From assembly GCA_003220535.1 (NCBI GenBank), contig QHSU01000006.1:1-32502 (forward strand): DNA of 32,502 nt, read 5' to 3'. This document shows positions 14,087-23,123 of this stretch, in pieces. The position numbers and the translations under genes are program-made. Numbering within the stretch: the stretch's first letter is position 1; each line of letters starts with the position of its first letter. This stretch comes from Candidatus Rokuibacteriota bacterium. GTDB taxonomy: Bacteria > Methylomirabilota > Methylomirabilia > Rokubacteriales > CSP1-6. Below the pieces are notes generated by a model. The model saw only the letters and a program-made list of their open reading frames with translations, had not been told where the DNA came from and searched no databases.

Positions 14087-15288
14087 CACCTCCCTCAGAG
14101 CGGCCGCAGCGGGTGCCGTCGGCGGTACTCGCAGCGGCGTTCTTGTTCAATCTCGGCCAGGGCGTTCTGCGGCCCGCGATGCCGCTCTATCTCCAGCGTA
14201 GATTCTCCGCGAACTACCGGATGGTGACCTTGATCCCCGTGGTGTTCGGCGCCGGTAAATGGATCGCCAACCTGCCGACCGGATACCTGTTGGACCGTCT
14301 CGGACGTCCGCTCATGGTCGCGGGGTTGACGCTGATCGCACTCATCGATGTCCTCAGCGTCATGACGTCGCGGTTCGACGTATTTCTCGGGTTACGCGCG
14401 CTGGGCGGACTGGGTTGGGCCATGTTCGCGACCGTTGCCACGACCGCCACCGTCAGTGGGCCCGAGCCGCAACGCAGAGGCCGGGCGATCAGCTTGCTGC
14501 TGATGAGTGAGACATTGGGATTGTTACTGGGCAGCGCCGCGGGTGGCTGGCTCTATCAAGGAATTGGAGTCGCCAGCCCCTTTCTCTTCGAGGCCGCGTG
14601 CATGGTCGTTGCGGCGCTCACGGTCTTGCACTGGGCATCACTCGCCGCCGCTACACCATCACGGCAACGATCGCAGGATCGACGCGCTTTGAGCACAGTG
14701 CTGCAGACACCGGGCGTGATTCTTATGGGTGTGACGACCGCGTTGTTGACGGCCATTCAAGTCGGCATTCTCGTGTTCCTGTTCCCTCTCTACCTGCTCA
14801 CGCACGCGGGTCTTGATCCGAAGGCCGTCGGCACTGTCGTCAGTTTGAGCGTGCTCGGGCGGCTCATGGCGTTATGGCTGGGCGGCACCCTCTCCGATCG
14901 GTGGGGTCGGATGTCGGTCCTGATTCCAGGCTTACTCGTCTACGCCCTATTGCTGGCTGGCACGTCACGGCTTACGGGGCCGGTTCTCCTCGGCGTCTGT
15001 AGCTTTGCCATCGGAGCAACGGCAGGCTTCGTCGCTGCCGTTCCAACAGCGCTGACGAGCGACCAGGTTGCGCCTCCACTCCAGGGCATCGCGATCAGCT
15101 GGATCCGGACGATGAGCGATAGCGGCCAGATCGTGGGCCCCCTGGTGATGGGCGCTCTCGCGGACGCCGTCGATCTCTCCGCCCCATTCCTGATGGGAGC
15201 CGCACTTCTCGCGGGAACAGCATGGCAGTGCCGCCGCCAGGCAAGGGTCACGGCTGCTGCCAATGCCGAAGGAGGCGGCAACCTATGA
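14083..15288 (+). CDS. MFS transporter
   Basis: 401 residues, 12 predicted helices, with motif A GYLLDRLGRPLMVAGL and a second-half repeat GGTLSDRWGRMSVLIPG. The start ATG at 14083 overlaps the MerR stop (ATGA); the reading from 14005 lies inside MerR. Its control by a metal-type MerR protein suggests export of a toxic compound, but nothing in the sequence names the substrate. Confidence 0.87.
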   Translation: MTPPSERPQRVPSAVLAAAFLFNLGQGVLRPAMPLYLQRRFSANYRMVTLIPVVFGAGKWIANLPTGYLLDRLGRPLMVAGLTLIALIDVLSVMTSRFDVFLGLRALGGLGWAMFATVATTATVSGPEPQRRGRAISLLLMSETLGLLLGSAAGGWLYQGIGVASPFLFEAACMVVAALTVLHWASLAAATPSRQRSQDRRALSTVLQTPGVILMGVTTALLTAIQVGILVFLFPLYLLTHAGLDPKAVGTVVSLSVLGRLMALWLGGTLSDRWGRMSVLIPGLLVYALLLAGTSRLTGPVLLGVCSFAIGATAGFVAAVPTALTSDQVAPPLQGIAISWIRTMSDSGQIVGPLVMGALADAVDLSAPFLMGAALLAGTAWQCRRQARVTAAANAEGGGNL

Positions 15289-15986
15289 CCACGACGACCG
15301 GCCCGGTACTGGTCATCGCCGCGCATCCCGATGATCCTGATTTCCTTGCCGGCGGCACCGTAGCCCGGCTGGCCAAGGAAGGCCGGGAGGTCGCCTACGT
15401 GATCCTGACCAACGGCAACAAGGGATCAGGTAATCGGGGCGTCACGTCGGAGCAACTCGCACCGATTCGAGAAGAGGAACAGCGACGAGCCGCCCACGTG
15501 CTCGGCGTGAGGCACGTTGAGTTCCTGGGCTACGAGGATGGCGAGCTGGAAGATACGCGCGAGCTCCGGCGCGACATTAGCCGCGAGATCAGACGGTGGC
15601 GACCGGACCTCATCATCACTCTTAACCCATACCGCACGTACAACAACTTCCCTGGCTGGCACCGGGACCACCGGACCACAGCCCGCGTTGTGCTCGACTG
15701 TGTCTACCCGCTGGCGCGCGACCACCTGTCGTTTCCTGAACTGGCGCCGGACTACGAGCCGCACAAGGTCCGTGAGGTGTACCTGATCCAGTGGGAGCAC
15801 CCGCAGCTCATTATCGACATCACCGCCACGATCGACCTGAAGCTCGAGGCGATCCGCTGCCACGCGAGCCAGGTCACGGACTTCGCGGCGTTCGAAGCTC
15901 GCATGCGAGATCGAGCGACAACTCTCGGTAAGGAGAAGGGGTATTCCTACGCCGAGGGGTTTGATCACGTCATCGTTCCCGGATAA
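15285..15986 (+). CDS. PIG-L (LmbE-like) deacetylase
   Basis: 233 residues. The zinc site motif AAHPDDPDFLAGGTVARLAKEG is at residues 11-32, and HRDHR about residue 125 supplies the third ligand. PIG-L enzymes remove acetyl groups from GlcNAc conjugates, including the bacillithiol and mycothiol precursors (BshB, MshB). The start overlaps the MFS stop (ATGA), with AAGGAGG upstream. A role in making or recycling a low-molecular-weight thiol is possible given the thiol-related genes nearby, but other deacetylase roles are equally compatible. Confidence 0.87.
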   Translation: MTTTTGPVLVIAAHPDDPDFLAGGTVARLAKEGREVAYVILTNGNKGSGNRGVTSEQLAPIREEEQRRAAHVLGVRHVEFLGYEDGELEDTRELRRDISREIRRWRPDLIITLNPYRTYNNFPGWHRDHRTTARVVLDCVYPLARDHLSFPELAPDYEPHKVREVYLIQWEHPQLIIDITATIDLKLEAIRCHASQVTDFAAFEARMRDRATTLGKEKGYSYAEGFDHVIVPG

Positions 15987-15995
15987 GGAGCCCAC

Positions 15996-16580
15996 ATGCT
16001 TTCGTTTGCGGCCCAAGATCCAGAGTTCGACACTAACGTACGCCGCAGTTTCGAGGGTCTCACGTTGATGCGAACTGTTGGCGCACGACTTCAACATGTC
16101 GCCCCCGGCGAGGTGGAGATCGACTTGCCGTTTCGCGAAGACCTCACCCAGCATCACGGTTACGTGGCTGCGGCCGTTCTCACGGCGATTGTTGATGTCG
16201 CTTGCGGTTACGCGGCGATGACGTTAATGCCATCCGGCGCTTCGGTCTTGACCGTGGAGTACAAGGTGAACTTTTTGTCGCCGGCCCAGGGGGAGCGGAT
16301 GCTCGCGCGAGGTCGAGTCATCAGGCCGGGACGGACAGTGACCGTATGCGGTGGGGATGTTCTCGCCGTCAGGGCCGGGGAGGAACGGTTAGTCGCGACG
16401 ATGCTGGCGACCATGGCGACGGTCCGTGGCGAGGGCCGCAATGTCCCGCCAAGCACGCCGCCGACGGCCCATGAGCACCGCCTCGGTATTCATCGTTCGC
16501 GGGACTCATGGCGTCAGGCCCGACCGTGGTGCGTCTGCCGGGACGGCAAGCTACGACAGCAGCTCCGACAACTTCTCTGA
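15996..16580 (+). CDS. PaaI-type hotdog thioesterase
   Basis: 194 residues. The hotdog domain (about 15-145) has LPFREDLTQHHGYVAAAVLTAIVDVACGYAAMTLMP, then VLTVEYKVNFLSPA and LVATMLATMATV. In PaaI proteins the loop is usually HGG/HAG followed by a catalytic Asp; here it is HHGYVAA, with Asp in AIVDVACGY. The normal end is near residue 147. The following 45 residues are Arg/Trp-rich, low in similarity to the fold and may be a frame-shifted tail. Last gene of the MerR operon, 9 bp after PIG-L. Confidence 0.82.
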   Translation: MLSFAAQDPEFDTNVRRSFEGLTLMRTVGARLQHVAPGEVEIDLPFREDLTQHHGYVAAAVLTAIVDVACGYAAMTLMPSGASVLTVEYKVNFLSPAQGERMLARGRVIRPGRTVTVCGGDVLAVRAGEERLVATMLATMATVRGEGRNVPPSTPPTAHEHRLGIHRSRDSWRQARPWCVCRDGKLRQQLRQLL

Positions 16581-16633
16581 GGTTAGATCGTCGTCTGGCG
16601 AGTGAGCTTACTGTTCAGCGAGCCGCGGCGCTG

Positions 16634-17905
16634 TTACGACGCCGCTGCAGAAGCGGGTATCGGCCGAGAGCTGATCGGTTCCTCGCGGATCAGGAGCGTC
16701 AGCGCGCTACCCAGAACCGCCATCACGGCGGCGGAGACGAACGCGCTGGTGTAGGTGCCGCTCCACTCGAAGACCCATCCGGCGATCGCGGCACCGAGCG
16801 CGGCGCCGACCTGGTGCGCGAAGAAGATCCAGCCCGATAGCTCGCCGACCGAGTATCGGCCGAAGATGTTCACGGTGAGCGTGGTCGTCGGCGGCACCGT
16901 CGAGAAGTAGTTCAGCCCGAAGATCACCGCCCAGACCTGAAGCGACGGGACATTCCACACGAAGGGTAACAAGAGCAGCGACACCCCGCGCAAGAGATAG
17001 AACGTCGCCAGCGGTCCACAGCGACCGAATCGGTCGCAGATCCAGCCGGAAGCGATCGTTCCGACGACGTTCATCGCCCCCATCAGCCCGAGCGCCATGG
17101 AGGCCTGGATCTCGGTGAAGCCGTGCTCGAGCGTGTGCGGCATGAAGTGGGTGAGGATCATCCCGAGAGAGGTGTACCCACAGACGAACTGCGTAGCCAT
17201 CAAGAGCCAGAGCTGCGGAACTCGAGCGGCATCCATGAGCGAGACGCGTCCGGCGCGCTGGAGCTCGGCGCTCTCGATCGATGTCCGGAGTGGACCGGTG
17301 GCACCATACGGCTGGAGCCCCCGCTCTTCCGGTTCGTTCCGAAGGAATCCGGCGACGAACGGGAACACGCACGCCAGCAACCCGAGTCCGAGCACGAGAT
17401 AGCTGGTCCGCCAGCCCTGGTTGAGGGTGAGCACGGTGGCGAGCGGAATGATGCCGAGCTGGCCGACGGAAATCGCGGCACCGGCGAGGCCGATGGCCAG
17501 ACCGCGGCGGGCCTCGAACCAGCGCGCGATCACGGTAGATCCCGCCGTGAGACCAGCACCGCCGGAGCCGAGGGCCATCAGGATCCCCGCGGTGATGTAC
17601 ACGTGCCAGAGCTCGCGGGCGAATGCCGTGCTGATCGTCCCGACGCCGAGCAGCACGATCGAGAACGCGATGACCCGACGCGGTCCCCAGCGATCGGCGA
17701 GACGTCCCGCCAACGGACTCGCCGCGCCGAGGAGGAGCAGCGACAGCGCGGCGACCTCCGAGAGCGCCGCCCGAGACCACCCGAACTCCGCCTCCATCGG
17801 TTTGACGTAGACGCCGAACGCCGTGCGGACACCGGAGGCGGTCATCATGGCGAGCGCGACGGCCGAGAGGACGAGCCAGGCCGGATGGATAGTGGAGCGT
17901 GTCAC
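16634..17905 (-). CDS. MFS transporter, monocarboxylate/oxalate-type
   Basis: 423 residues, 12 helices. It starts at GTG 17905. Features: FGVYVKPMEAEFGWSRAALSEVAAL at the first loop, GRLADRWGPRRVIAF motif A, FEARRGLAIGLAGAAISVGQL in helix 4-5, and MALGLMGAMNVVGTIASGWICDRFGR. This pattern is typical of the oxalate/formate and monocarboxylate branch of the MFS in soil bacteria. It is monocistronic and convergent with the thioesterase gene. Confidence 0.88.
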   Translation of the reverse strand: MTRSTIHPAWLVLSAVALAMMTASGVRTAFGVYVKPMEAEFGWSRAALSEVAALSLLLLGAASPLAGRLADRWGPRRVIAFSIVLLGVGTISTAFARELWHVYITAGILMALGSGGAGLTAGSTVIARWFEARRGLAIGLAGAAISVGQLGIIPLATVLTLNQGWRTSYLVLGLGLLACVFPFVAGFLRNEPEERGLQPYGATGPLRTSIESAELQRAGRVSLMDAARVPQLWLLMATQFVCGYTSLGMILTHFMPHTLEHGFTEIQASMALGLMGAMNVVGTIASGWICDRFGRCGPLATFYLLRGVSLLLLPFVWNVPSLQVWAVIFGLNYFSTVPPTTTLTVNIFGRYSVGELSGWIFFAHQVGAALGAAIAGWVFEWSGTYTSAFVSAAVMAVLGSALTLLIREEPISSRPIPASAAAS

Positions 17906-18208
17906 GTCGCGCGGATGCTATGCCTCTGCCCGAGTCTTGGCAAGCGCCATTCGGCTCGGCAGCATGTCGTTTACCACGGGACTGCGCGAGGGTAGAGCAG
18001 GTCGGTGCGATCAAAAGCTCAACGAGTGGGGCGTGAGGCGCGCGTGGCGTAGGGCTTGGCCGAGGCGGCGAAAATGTTGGCGGAGAAGCTCTCTAGCGCC
18101 GATGGCAGCGCAGGCTATGAATCGACGACGAGTCGCGAAATCGGGCGACTGCGGTCGTCGCCTCAGAAGCCGGTCGACACGGTCGTCAACGCATAGCACA
18201 GTGGTGTC
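17906..18208. other. Intergenic region without recognised gene
   Basis: 303 bp between a divergent MFS gene and the CDF gene. Open frames are present on both strands but show no family features. It presumably holds both promoters; I see no clear operator. Confidence 0.5.
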
Positions 18209-18814
18209 ATGAAGGACTGTTGCGAGGTAACGGCAGACTACACGGCACGCCAGCGGCGGGTGCTTCGCGTCGTCCTCTGGATCAACATCGTCATGTTTCT
18301 GGTTGAGGCGACGGCCGGGTTGCTGGCGCATTCGACGGCGCTGTTCGCCGACTCCGTCGACATGCTCGGCGACGCCATCGTCTACGGATTCAGCCTGTAT
18401 GTCATCAGCCGGGGCCTCTTCTGGCAGGCTCGCGCCGCGCTGCTCAAGGGCGTGATCATGGCCGCTTTCGGGATCGGCGTTCTCGTCCAGGTGGGCGTAA
18501 AAGTCGCCCGAGGGCTCACACCAACCGTCGAGGTTATGGGCGTGGTCGGCACGCTAGCGTTCGTCGCGAACCTCCTCTGTCTGATACTCCTCTGGCGGCG
18601 GCGAAGCGATGACATCAACATGCGGTCGGCGTGGGTCTGCTCTCGGAACGACGTGATCGGCAACGCGGGCGTCCTCGTGGCCGCTGCCGCGGTGGCGCTT
18701 ACCGGCTCGCCTTGGCCTGACATTGCCATCGGAGTGCTTGTCGCTGGGGTGTTCGGCCACTCGGCGGTGGGGGTGATTCGAGAAGCATCGGGTGCCGTGG
18801 CCCTGCCACACTAG
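18209..18814 (+). CDS. Cation diffusion facilitator (CDF) family metal exporter
   Basis: 201 residues, six helices. N-terminus MKDCCEV with a vicinal Cys pair. The transport site is seen in ALFADSVDMLGDAIVYG (D-x3-D, helix 2) and SRNDVIGNAGVLVAA (helix 5, N-D variant). It ends directly after helix 6, so it belongs to the short CDF group without the cytoplasmic domain. Exports divalent metal from the cytoplasm in exchange for protons. The metal is not certain. Confidence 0.85.
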   Translation: MKDCCEVTADYTARQRRVLRVVLWINIVMFLVEATAGLLAHSTALFADSVDMLGDAIVYGFSLYVISRGLFWQARAALLKGVIMAAFGIGVLVQVGVKVARGLTPTVEVMGVVGTLAFVANLLCLILLWRRRSDDINMRSAWVCSRNDVIGNAGVLVAAAAVALTGSPWPDIAIGVLVAGVFGHSAVGVIREASGAVALPH

Positions 18815-19011
18815 CGCGAATCTCTGTCGCTCAACCGTTGTCGCCCCTATCGGCCTGACTGCGCCTGAGACACGTTGCTGAGGTTCGCCACGCCCTTCGA
18901 TTGACGATTCCGTCGAGACCGTGCTACTTCTCCGCTCATTATGCACGGTCGAGCATATTGTCGTCGGTTGGCCTACCACGACGCCCGGTCAACGCGGCGG
19001 TAAGCGGCGTA

Positions 19012-20142
19012 GTGGTCATCGGCGGCAACCGTTATGACCACAGCGAGCTCGCCGGGGCGTTCGGTGACCTCGGCACGCTCATTCCGTTCGTCGTCGGTTA
19101 CATCACGATTAGCCGGCTCGATCCGCAGGGCGTGCTGCTGGGTTTCGGGCTGCTCGCGGTCTTGACCGGGCTCTACTTCAGGACACCGATGTCGGTGCAG
19201 CCGATGAAGGCGATCGCCACGGTGGCCGTGACACATCCCGGAGTCGTCACACCCGGTGGCATCTTCGTCTCCGCGGTCGTCACCGGGATGTTCTGGCTCG
19301 GGATGGGCCTTACGGGCGCGGTGTCTTGGATCGCCGCGGTCACGGCACGGCCTGTCGTTCGAGGCATCACGCTGGGTCTAGGCTTGAGCTTCGTCCTCGA
19401 AGGCGTTCGCCTCATGGAGCGTGGATGGCTCGTCGCGGTGCCGGGTGCGCTGCTGACGTTTACGCTACTCGGACGGCCGCGGCTACCCGCGATGCTCGCG
19501 CTGCTCGCCTATGGCGCCGCGATGGCGCTGGCGATGGACGCGACGCTCATGCAAGACCTCGCTGCCCTTGCGCCGCGTCCGCGCCTGCCGACGATCGCCT
19601 TGCCCCCGGTCTCGTGGAGCGACGTGATAATCGGGGGGCTGATGCTCGCCCTACCACAGGCGGCGTTGACCTTAGGCAACGCCGTGGTGGCGACGGCCGA
19701 CGAACATAACGCGCTGTTTCCCAAGCGGCCGATCACCGTGCGGCTCCTCGCGATCGATCACGGCCTGATGAATCTGCTGGCGGCGCCGCTCGGCGGCGTG
19801 CCGATGTGCCGAGGCGCGGGCGGCATGGCGGGCCACGTGAGATTCGGCGCCCGCACCGGTGGCGCGCTGGTCATACTCGGCACGATTCTGCTCACGGTCG
19901 CGCTGCTGCTGCCCGACTCGGTCGCGACGCTGTTTCGGCTGTTCCCGCTACCGGTTCTCGGCGTGGTGCTGTTCTTCGGCGGGATGGAGCTCGCGTCGTC
20001 GGTCAACGGCGACGCATCTCCACGCGCCGATCGCGTCGTGATGGTCGTGACCGCCGGGATCGCGCTCTGGAACATGGGCGCCGGCTACGTCGCGGGCCTG
20101 GTGCTCTACCATGCGGAGGCCCGAGGGCTCGTCCGGCTTTGA
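19012..20142 (+). CDS. MOT1-type molybdate/sulfate transporter
   Basis: 376 residues from GTG 19012. The family hallmarks are GAFGDLGTLIPFVVGYI near the N-terminus and PMCRGAGGMAGHVRFGARTG at about residue 265, the two signature stretches of the MOT1 (PF16983-like) molybdate carriers related to SulP. Also MSVQPMKAIATVAV. A longer reading starts at TTG 18901 but adds residues unlike the family, so I prefer 19012; the start is uncertain and no strong ribosome site is seen. It is followed by a TupA-type binding protein, which supports an oxyanion (molybdate or tungstate) role. Confidence 0.87.
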   Translation: MVIGGNRYDHSELAGAFGDLGTLIPFVVGYITISRLDPQGVLLGFGLLAVLTGLYFRTPMSVQPMKAIATVAVTHPGVVTPGGIFVSAVVTGMFWLGMGLTGAVSWIAAVTARPVVRGITLGLGLSFVLEGVRLMERGWLVAVPGALLTFTLLGRPRLPAMLALLAYGAAMALAMDATLMQDLAALAPRPRLPTIALPPVSWSDVIIGGLMLALPQAALTLGNAVVATADEHNALFPKRPITVRLLAIDHGLMNLLAAPLGGVPMCRGAGGMAGHVRFGARTGGALVILGTILLTVALLLPDSVATLFRLFPLPVLGVVLFFGGMELASSVNGDASPRADRVVMVVTAGIALWNMGAGYVAGLVLYHAEARGLVRL

Positions 20143-20168
20143 CGGGCCGAGAGCTGGAGGAGATGTCG

Positions 20169-20996
20169 ATGACCGGTGTGCTGCTCGCGCTGGTCGCCGT
20201 GCTGGTCCTCACGTTGCCAATGGAGGCCCAGCAGTCGACCACTATCATCCTGTCCACGACCACGAGCACCCAGGACTCGGGGCTCCTTGATGTCCTGGTT
20301 CCAATGTTCGAGCGAAAGACCGGAAACACAGTGAAGACCATCTCAGTGGGCACCGGCCAAGCGCTTGCGCTAGCCGCTCGTAGCGAGGCCGACGTGACGC
20401 TTGTTCACGCGCCCGAGCTGGAGAAGAAATACGTGGCTGAGGGCAAGACGATTAATCGCCGGCTCGTGATGTACAACGACTTCGTCATCATCAGGCCGGA
20501 GGAGGACCCGGCGAAGGTCAAGGGGGAGAAGAGCGCGGTCGCTGCGTTCAAGAAGATCGCGTCAGCTGGGGGCCGTTTCGTTTCCCGCGGTGACAAGTCA
20601 GGGACGCACACCCTTGAGCTCGCACTGTGGAAGCAGGCCGGCGTCACGCCCGCCGCGCCCTGGTACATCGAGTCCGGCCAGGGTATGGGCGCCACACTCG
20701 GCATCGCCGACGACCGTAAGGCGTACACACTCACCGATCGCGCGACGTTGCTCGCCTTTTCCAAGCGTGTGCGACTCATGACGATAGTCGAGGGCGACCG
20801 GCCACTGCTGAACATCTACTCCGTGATGGAGGTCAATCCCGCGAATGGGCCTCGCGTGAACGCTGCGGGTGGCAAGGCATTTGCCGACTTCATGCTCGCG
20901 CCCGAGACCCAGGCCGTCATCAAGACGTTCGGCGTGGAGAAGTATGGCCAAGCGCTCTTCGTACCGATCGCCGGGAAGAAGGACGAGGACTTTTAG
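20169..20996 (+). CDS. TupA-like tungstate/molybdate ABC substrate-binding protein
   Basis: 275 residues with a signal peptide (TGVLLALVAVLVLTLPMEAQQ). The mature start has the TupA signature STTTSTQDSGLLDVL, then VGTGQALALA, GRFVSRGDKSGTHTLE and YTLTDRATLLAF. Start: ATG 20169, because GGAGG (20156-20160) is 8 nt upstream of it and only 2 nt from the other ATG at 20163. No permease or ATPase gene follows: downstream is a decayed RND fragment and a mobile scar. Either the partner genes were lost or it works with the MOT1 carrier or a distant TupBC. Confidence 0.9.
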   Translation: MTGVLLALVAVLVLTLPMEAQQSTTIILSTTTSTQDSGLLDVLVPMFERKTGNTVKTISVGTGQALALAARSEADVTLVHAPELEKKYVAEGKTINRRLVMYNDFVIIRPEEDPAKVKGEKSAVAAFKKIASAGGRFVSRGDKSGTHTLELALWKQAGVTPAAPWYIESGQGMGATLGIADDRKAYTLTDRATLLAFSKRVRLMTIVEGDRPLLNIYSVMEVNPANGPRVNAAGGKAFADFMLAPETQAVIKTFGVEKYGQALFVPIAGKKDEDF

Positions 20997-21009
20997 GACG
21001 TCAGGCCGC

Positions 21010-21146
21010 GCTCCCGTTCGACCAGTCGGCACGCCGGTGAACACCAGCAGCGCCTGCGTGACTGAATTGAATGTGGAAAAGAGCAACAGGAAGATCAGGA
21101 GCAGCGACAGAGGGACGACGATGAACAGCTGTAAGTTCGAACGTGT
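21010..21146 (-). pseudogene. Fragment of a heavy-metal RND efflux pump (CusA/CzcA type)
   Basis: The minus strand reads LQLFIVVPLSLLLIFLLLF, then STFNSVTQALLVFTGVP, a well-known membrane stretch of the CusA/CzcA inner-membrane pump. Nothing of the remaining thousand residues is present on either side. Deletion or a mobile-element rearrangement is the likely cause. Confidence 0.7.
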
Positions 21147-21466
21147 CCCGTTCGGGACTTGAACCCTTGTTGAAGAAGCGCGACCGGTTCTAGGATTCAA
21201 GCGCTCAGTGCATCGCCGAGCGGTTCATCCTTGAGCTTCACCTCGACGAGGGAGATCTGAATGGGGCGGTACGCCATGTATGGATGAACGTGCTGCACGC
21301 AGGTGAACCGGGCAAGATCCGCACGGCGATTCCGACCGGCTATGAAGTCTCTATGAAGTAAACGGACCGAAGCGAACCAACACGGGAGGACCTCGTCACC
21401 TCGTAAGTCTCCGTCGTTGTTGGTTCCTGTTGGGTCTTTTGGGTCCGTGTGTAGGCCGGATTTCCC
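21147..21466. other. Decayed region with short coding-like plus-strand frame
   Basis: No complete gene. Between 21194 and 21361 the plus strand has an open frame of 55 codons without an early start. It contains ELHLDEGDLNGAVRHVW and GEPGKIRTAIPTGYEVSMK, and its composition looks coding. I do not recognise the family. It may be the end of a lost gene next to the tRNA fragment. Confidence 0.4.
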
Positions 21467-21511
21467 CTCATAACCCAAAGGTCGCTGGTTCGAATCCAGC
21501 CCCCGCAACCA
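21467..21511 (+). tRNA. 3' fragment of a CAU-anticodon tRNA (attachment-site remnant)
   Basis: The stretch reads anticodon loop CTCATAA, anticodon-stem 3' strand CCCAA, variable AGGTC, a perfect T arm GCTGG-TTCGAAT-CCAGC, acceptor 3' strand CCCCGCA and ACCA. The bases upstream do not form the matching anticodon stem (TTTCCC instead of a TTGGG strand), D arm or acceptor strand. Only the 3' part of the tRNA is present, as left by integration at a tRNA gene. Confidence 0.82.
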
Positions 21512-21526
21512 CGCAGGGACAAGGGG

Positions 21527-21772
21527 TTAGCGGTCGCCGCCGCTGACCCCTTCGTCGTTTCTGCTACCATTCTGCAACCGCTGCAGCGCGTCAGCGGCCA
21601 CGCGAACCGTGCCGGCGTGGTTGCTCTCACCGAACACCAGCCGATCGAGCTTCCGCGCCTCCGCTGCATGGACATCAGGCATGAGATGTCCGTAACGGTC
21701 GAGCGTTGTCTGGATCGATGCGTGGCCGAGCTGGGTCTGGATGTACTTCGGGTGCGCCCTGTGCTTCGCCAA
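21527..21772 (-). pseudogene. C-terminal fragment of a tyrosine recombinase/phage integrase
   Basis: The frame contains HPKYIQTQLGHASIQTTLDRYGHLM, the box II end of a tyrosine integrase with the conserved His and catalytic Tyr region, then a normal variable tail. Upstream in frame (to about 21840) the sequence lacks the HxxR box, and the transposase gene begins at 21971. The N-terminal and catalytic core parts are missing, probably cut off by the insertion. It stops 16 bp from the tRNA 3' fragment, the classical neighbour of such genes. Confidence 0.8.
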
Positions 21773-21970
21773 AACATTGTCCGAGTCGCTTGGCGACCTC
21801 GGCTCGCTGAGAACAGGCTCGAACCGGACACGGGGTGAGCAAGAGCGATCGGGTCGTGAGGGCCGCGCTGGGCGTCATAAGGCGCGTTCGGCAAGGCAGC
21901 CAGCCGTGGCCGCGAGGCAGACGAGGGGATGCCTGGCGGTGGTCCTGTGGGACCTTCCCGGAGTGTTCGC

Positions 21971-22999
21971 CTACGCGGCCTGCCTTTGGTAGCGATGGTG
22001 CAGGCCGCCGACTTCTGGAAGCTGCACGATCCTCCCAGCCGAGGCGAGTTCGACGGGCCTGGCTTCTGGTGCGTCCTTGGCGAGTGAGAGGTGTGTGCGA
22101 GCCCGATGGTAGTACGCGAAGTAACGGACCAGGACGCGGCGTAGGTGCCGTTCACCAGGGACCAGAACATGATTCAGGCACTCGCGTCGGATCGAGCCAA
22201 TGAGCCGCTCCGCGAAGGGATTCTGCCAGGGGCTGTGCCTTGCGATGACGACCTCCTCAATATTCATGCCCTTCATGCGGCGCCGAAAGTGCTCTCCGTA
22301 GATCTGGTCGCGGTCGCGCAGGAGATAGCACGGTGCGGAGTCGTCCTGAAAGGCGTCGATGATCTGCTGAGCGGTCCAGTGGGCGGTGGGGTGCTCGGTC
22401 ACGTTGAAGTGGACGACGCGTCGGCGATGGTGAGCGAGCACGACAAGAACGAAGAGCACGCGCAGGCCTGCAGTGGGGACGGTGAAGAAGTCGAGAGCGA
22501 CGAGGTCCCGCACATGGTTGTCAAGGAACGTGCGCCACGCCTGCGACGGCGGTGAGCGCCGCCTCGGCATGAGCCGAGAGACGGTGCGCTCAGCGACGTT
22601 GAAGCCGAGCTTCATGAGCTCCCCATGGATTCGTGGGGCGCCCCAGAGGGGGTTGGCACTGGCCATTCGGGTGATCAAGGCCTTGAGCTCGGTATCGACG
22701 GTCGGGCGACCTCCGGTGGGCCGAGCCGAGAGCTTGGTCCAGTACTCGCGGAAGCGACGACGCTGCCAACGCAAGACGGTGTCGGGCGACACGATGATGA
22801 GGGCTTGTCTCCAACCGGCCCAGACTCTGGCCAGGCCGACCCACAACAGGCGATCAGTCGTGCACAGCTTCGGCCGGGGCACCGTTCGCTTGTACGCGGC
22901 AAGCTGCTGACGGAGGGCGAGGTTCTCGAGGGCGAGCTGACGATGGCCGCCGAAGAGGAAAGGGAGGATCCGAAGCAGGTCGAGCAGGAGGGTAATCAT
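21971..22999 (-). mobile_element. Integrase-core (DDE) transposase of an insertion sequence
   Basis: 342 residues. An N-terminal helix-turn-helix region (ENLALRQQLAAYKRTVPRPK, then WVGLARVWAGWRQALIIVSPDTVLRWQR) is followed by a RNase H-like core. The first Asp is in LVALDFFTVPT, the second in CYLLRDRDQIYG, and the Glu is in PFAERLIGSIRRECL. This single-frame type is related to the IS3/IS481 integrase-core group. The gene is intact. I could not find convincing terminal inverted repeats by eye. Its insertion probably destroyed the integrase gene next to it. Confidence 0.87.
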
Positions 23000-23123
23000 C
23001 GAGCTGGAAGTGTGGCCGGATCACGACCGGAGGATCAACCGCTTACTCGGCGGATGGGTTTTGGCGAAGGACAGGCGCGCCGGCCACGCCGTCGCCCCCG
23101 ACATCGTAAGACACCGCGGCCGC

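Noticed and set aside
16440..16580. A separate domain at the thioesterase C-terminus
   Set aside because: The 45-residue tail shows no recognisable motif and could be a shifted frame; not called as a domain.
18011..18331. Minus-strand 106-codon frame over the CDF start
   Set aside because: Antisense to a recognisable gene and without family features.
19806..20162. Upstream part of the long frame that ends in the TupA gene
   Set aside because: It is an Arg-rich shadow of the MOT1 gene; a ribosome site and signal peptide define the TupA start.
21197..21508. Minus-strand frame containing LDSNQRPLGYEGKSG
   Set aside because: This is the well-known false protein produced by translating the reverse strand of a tRNA 3' end.
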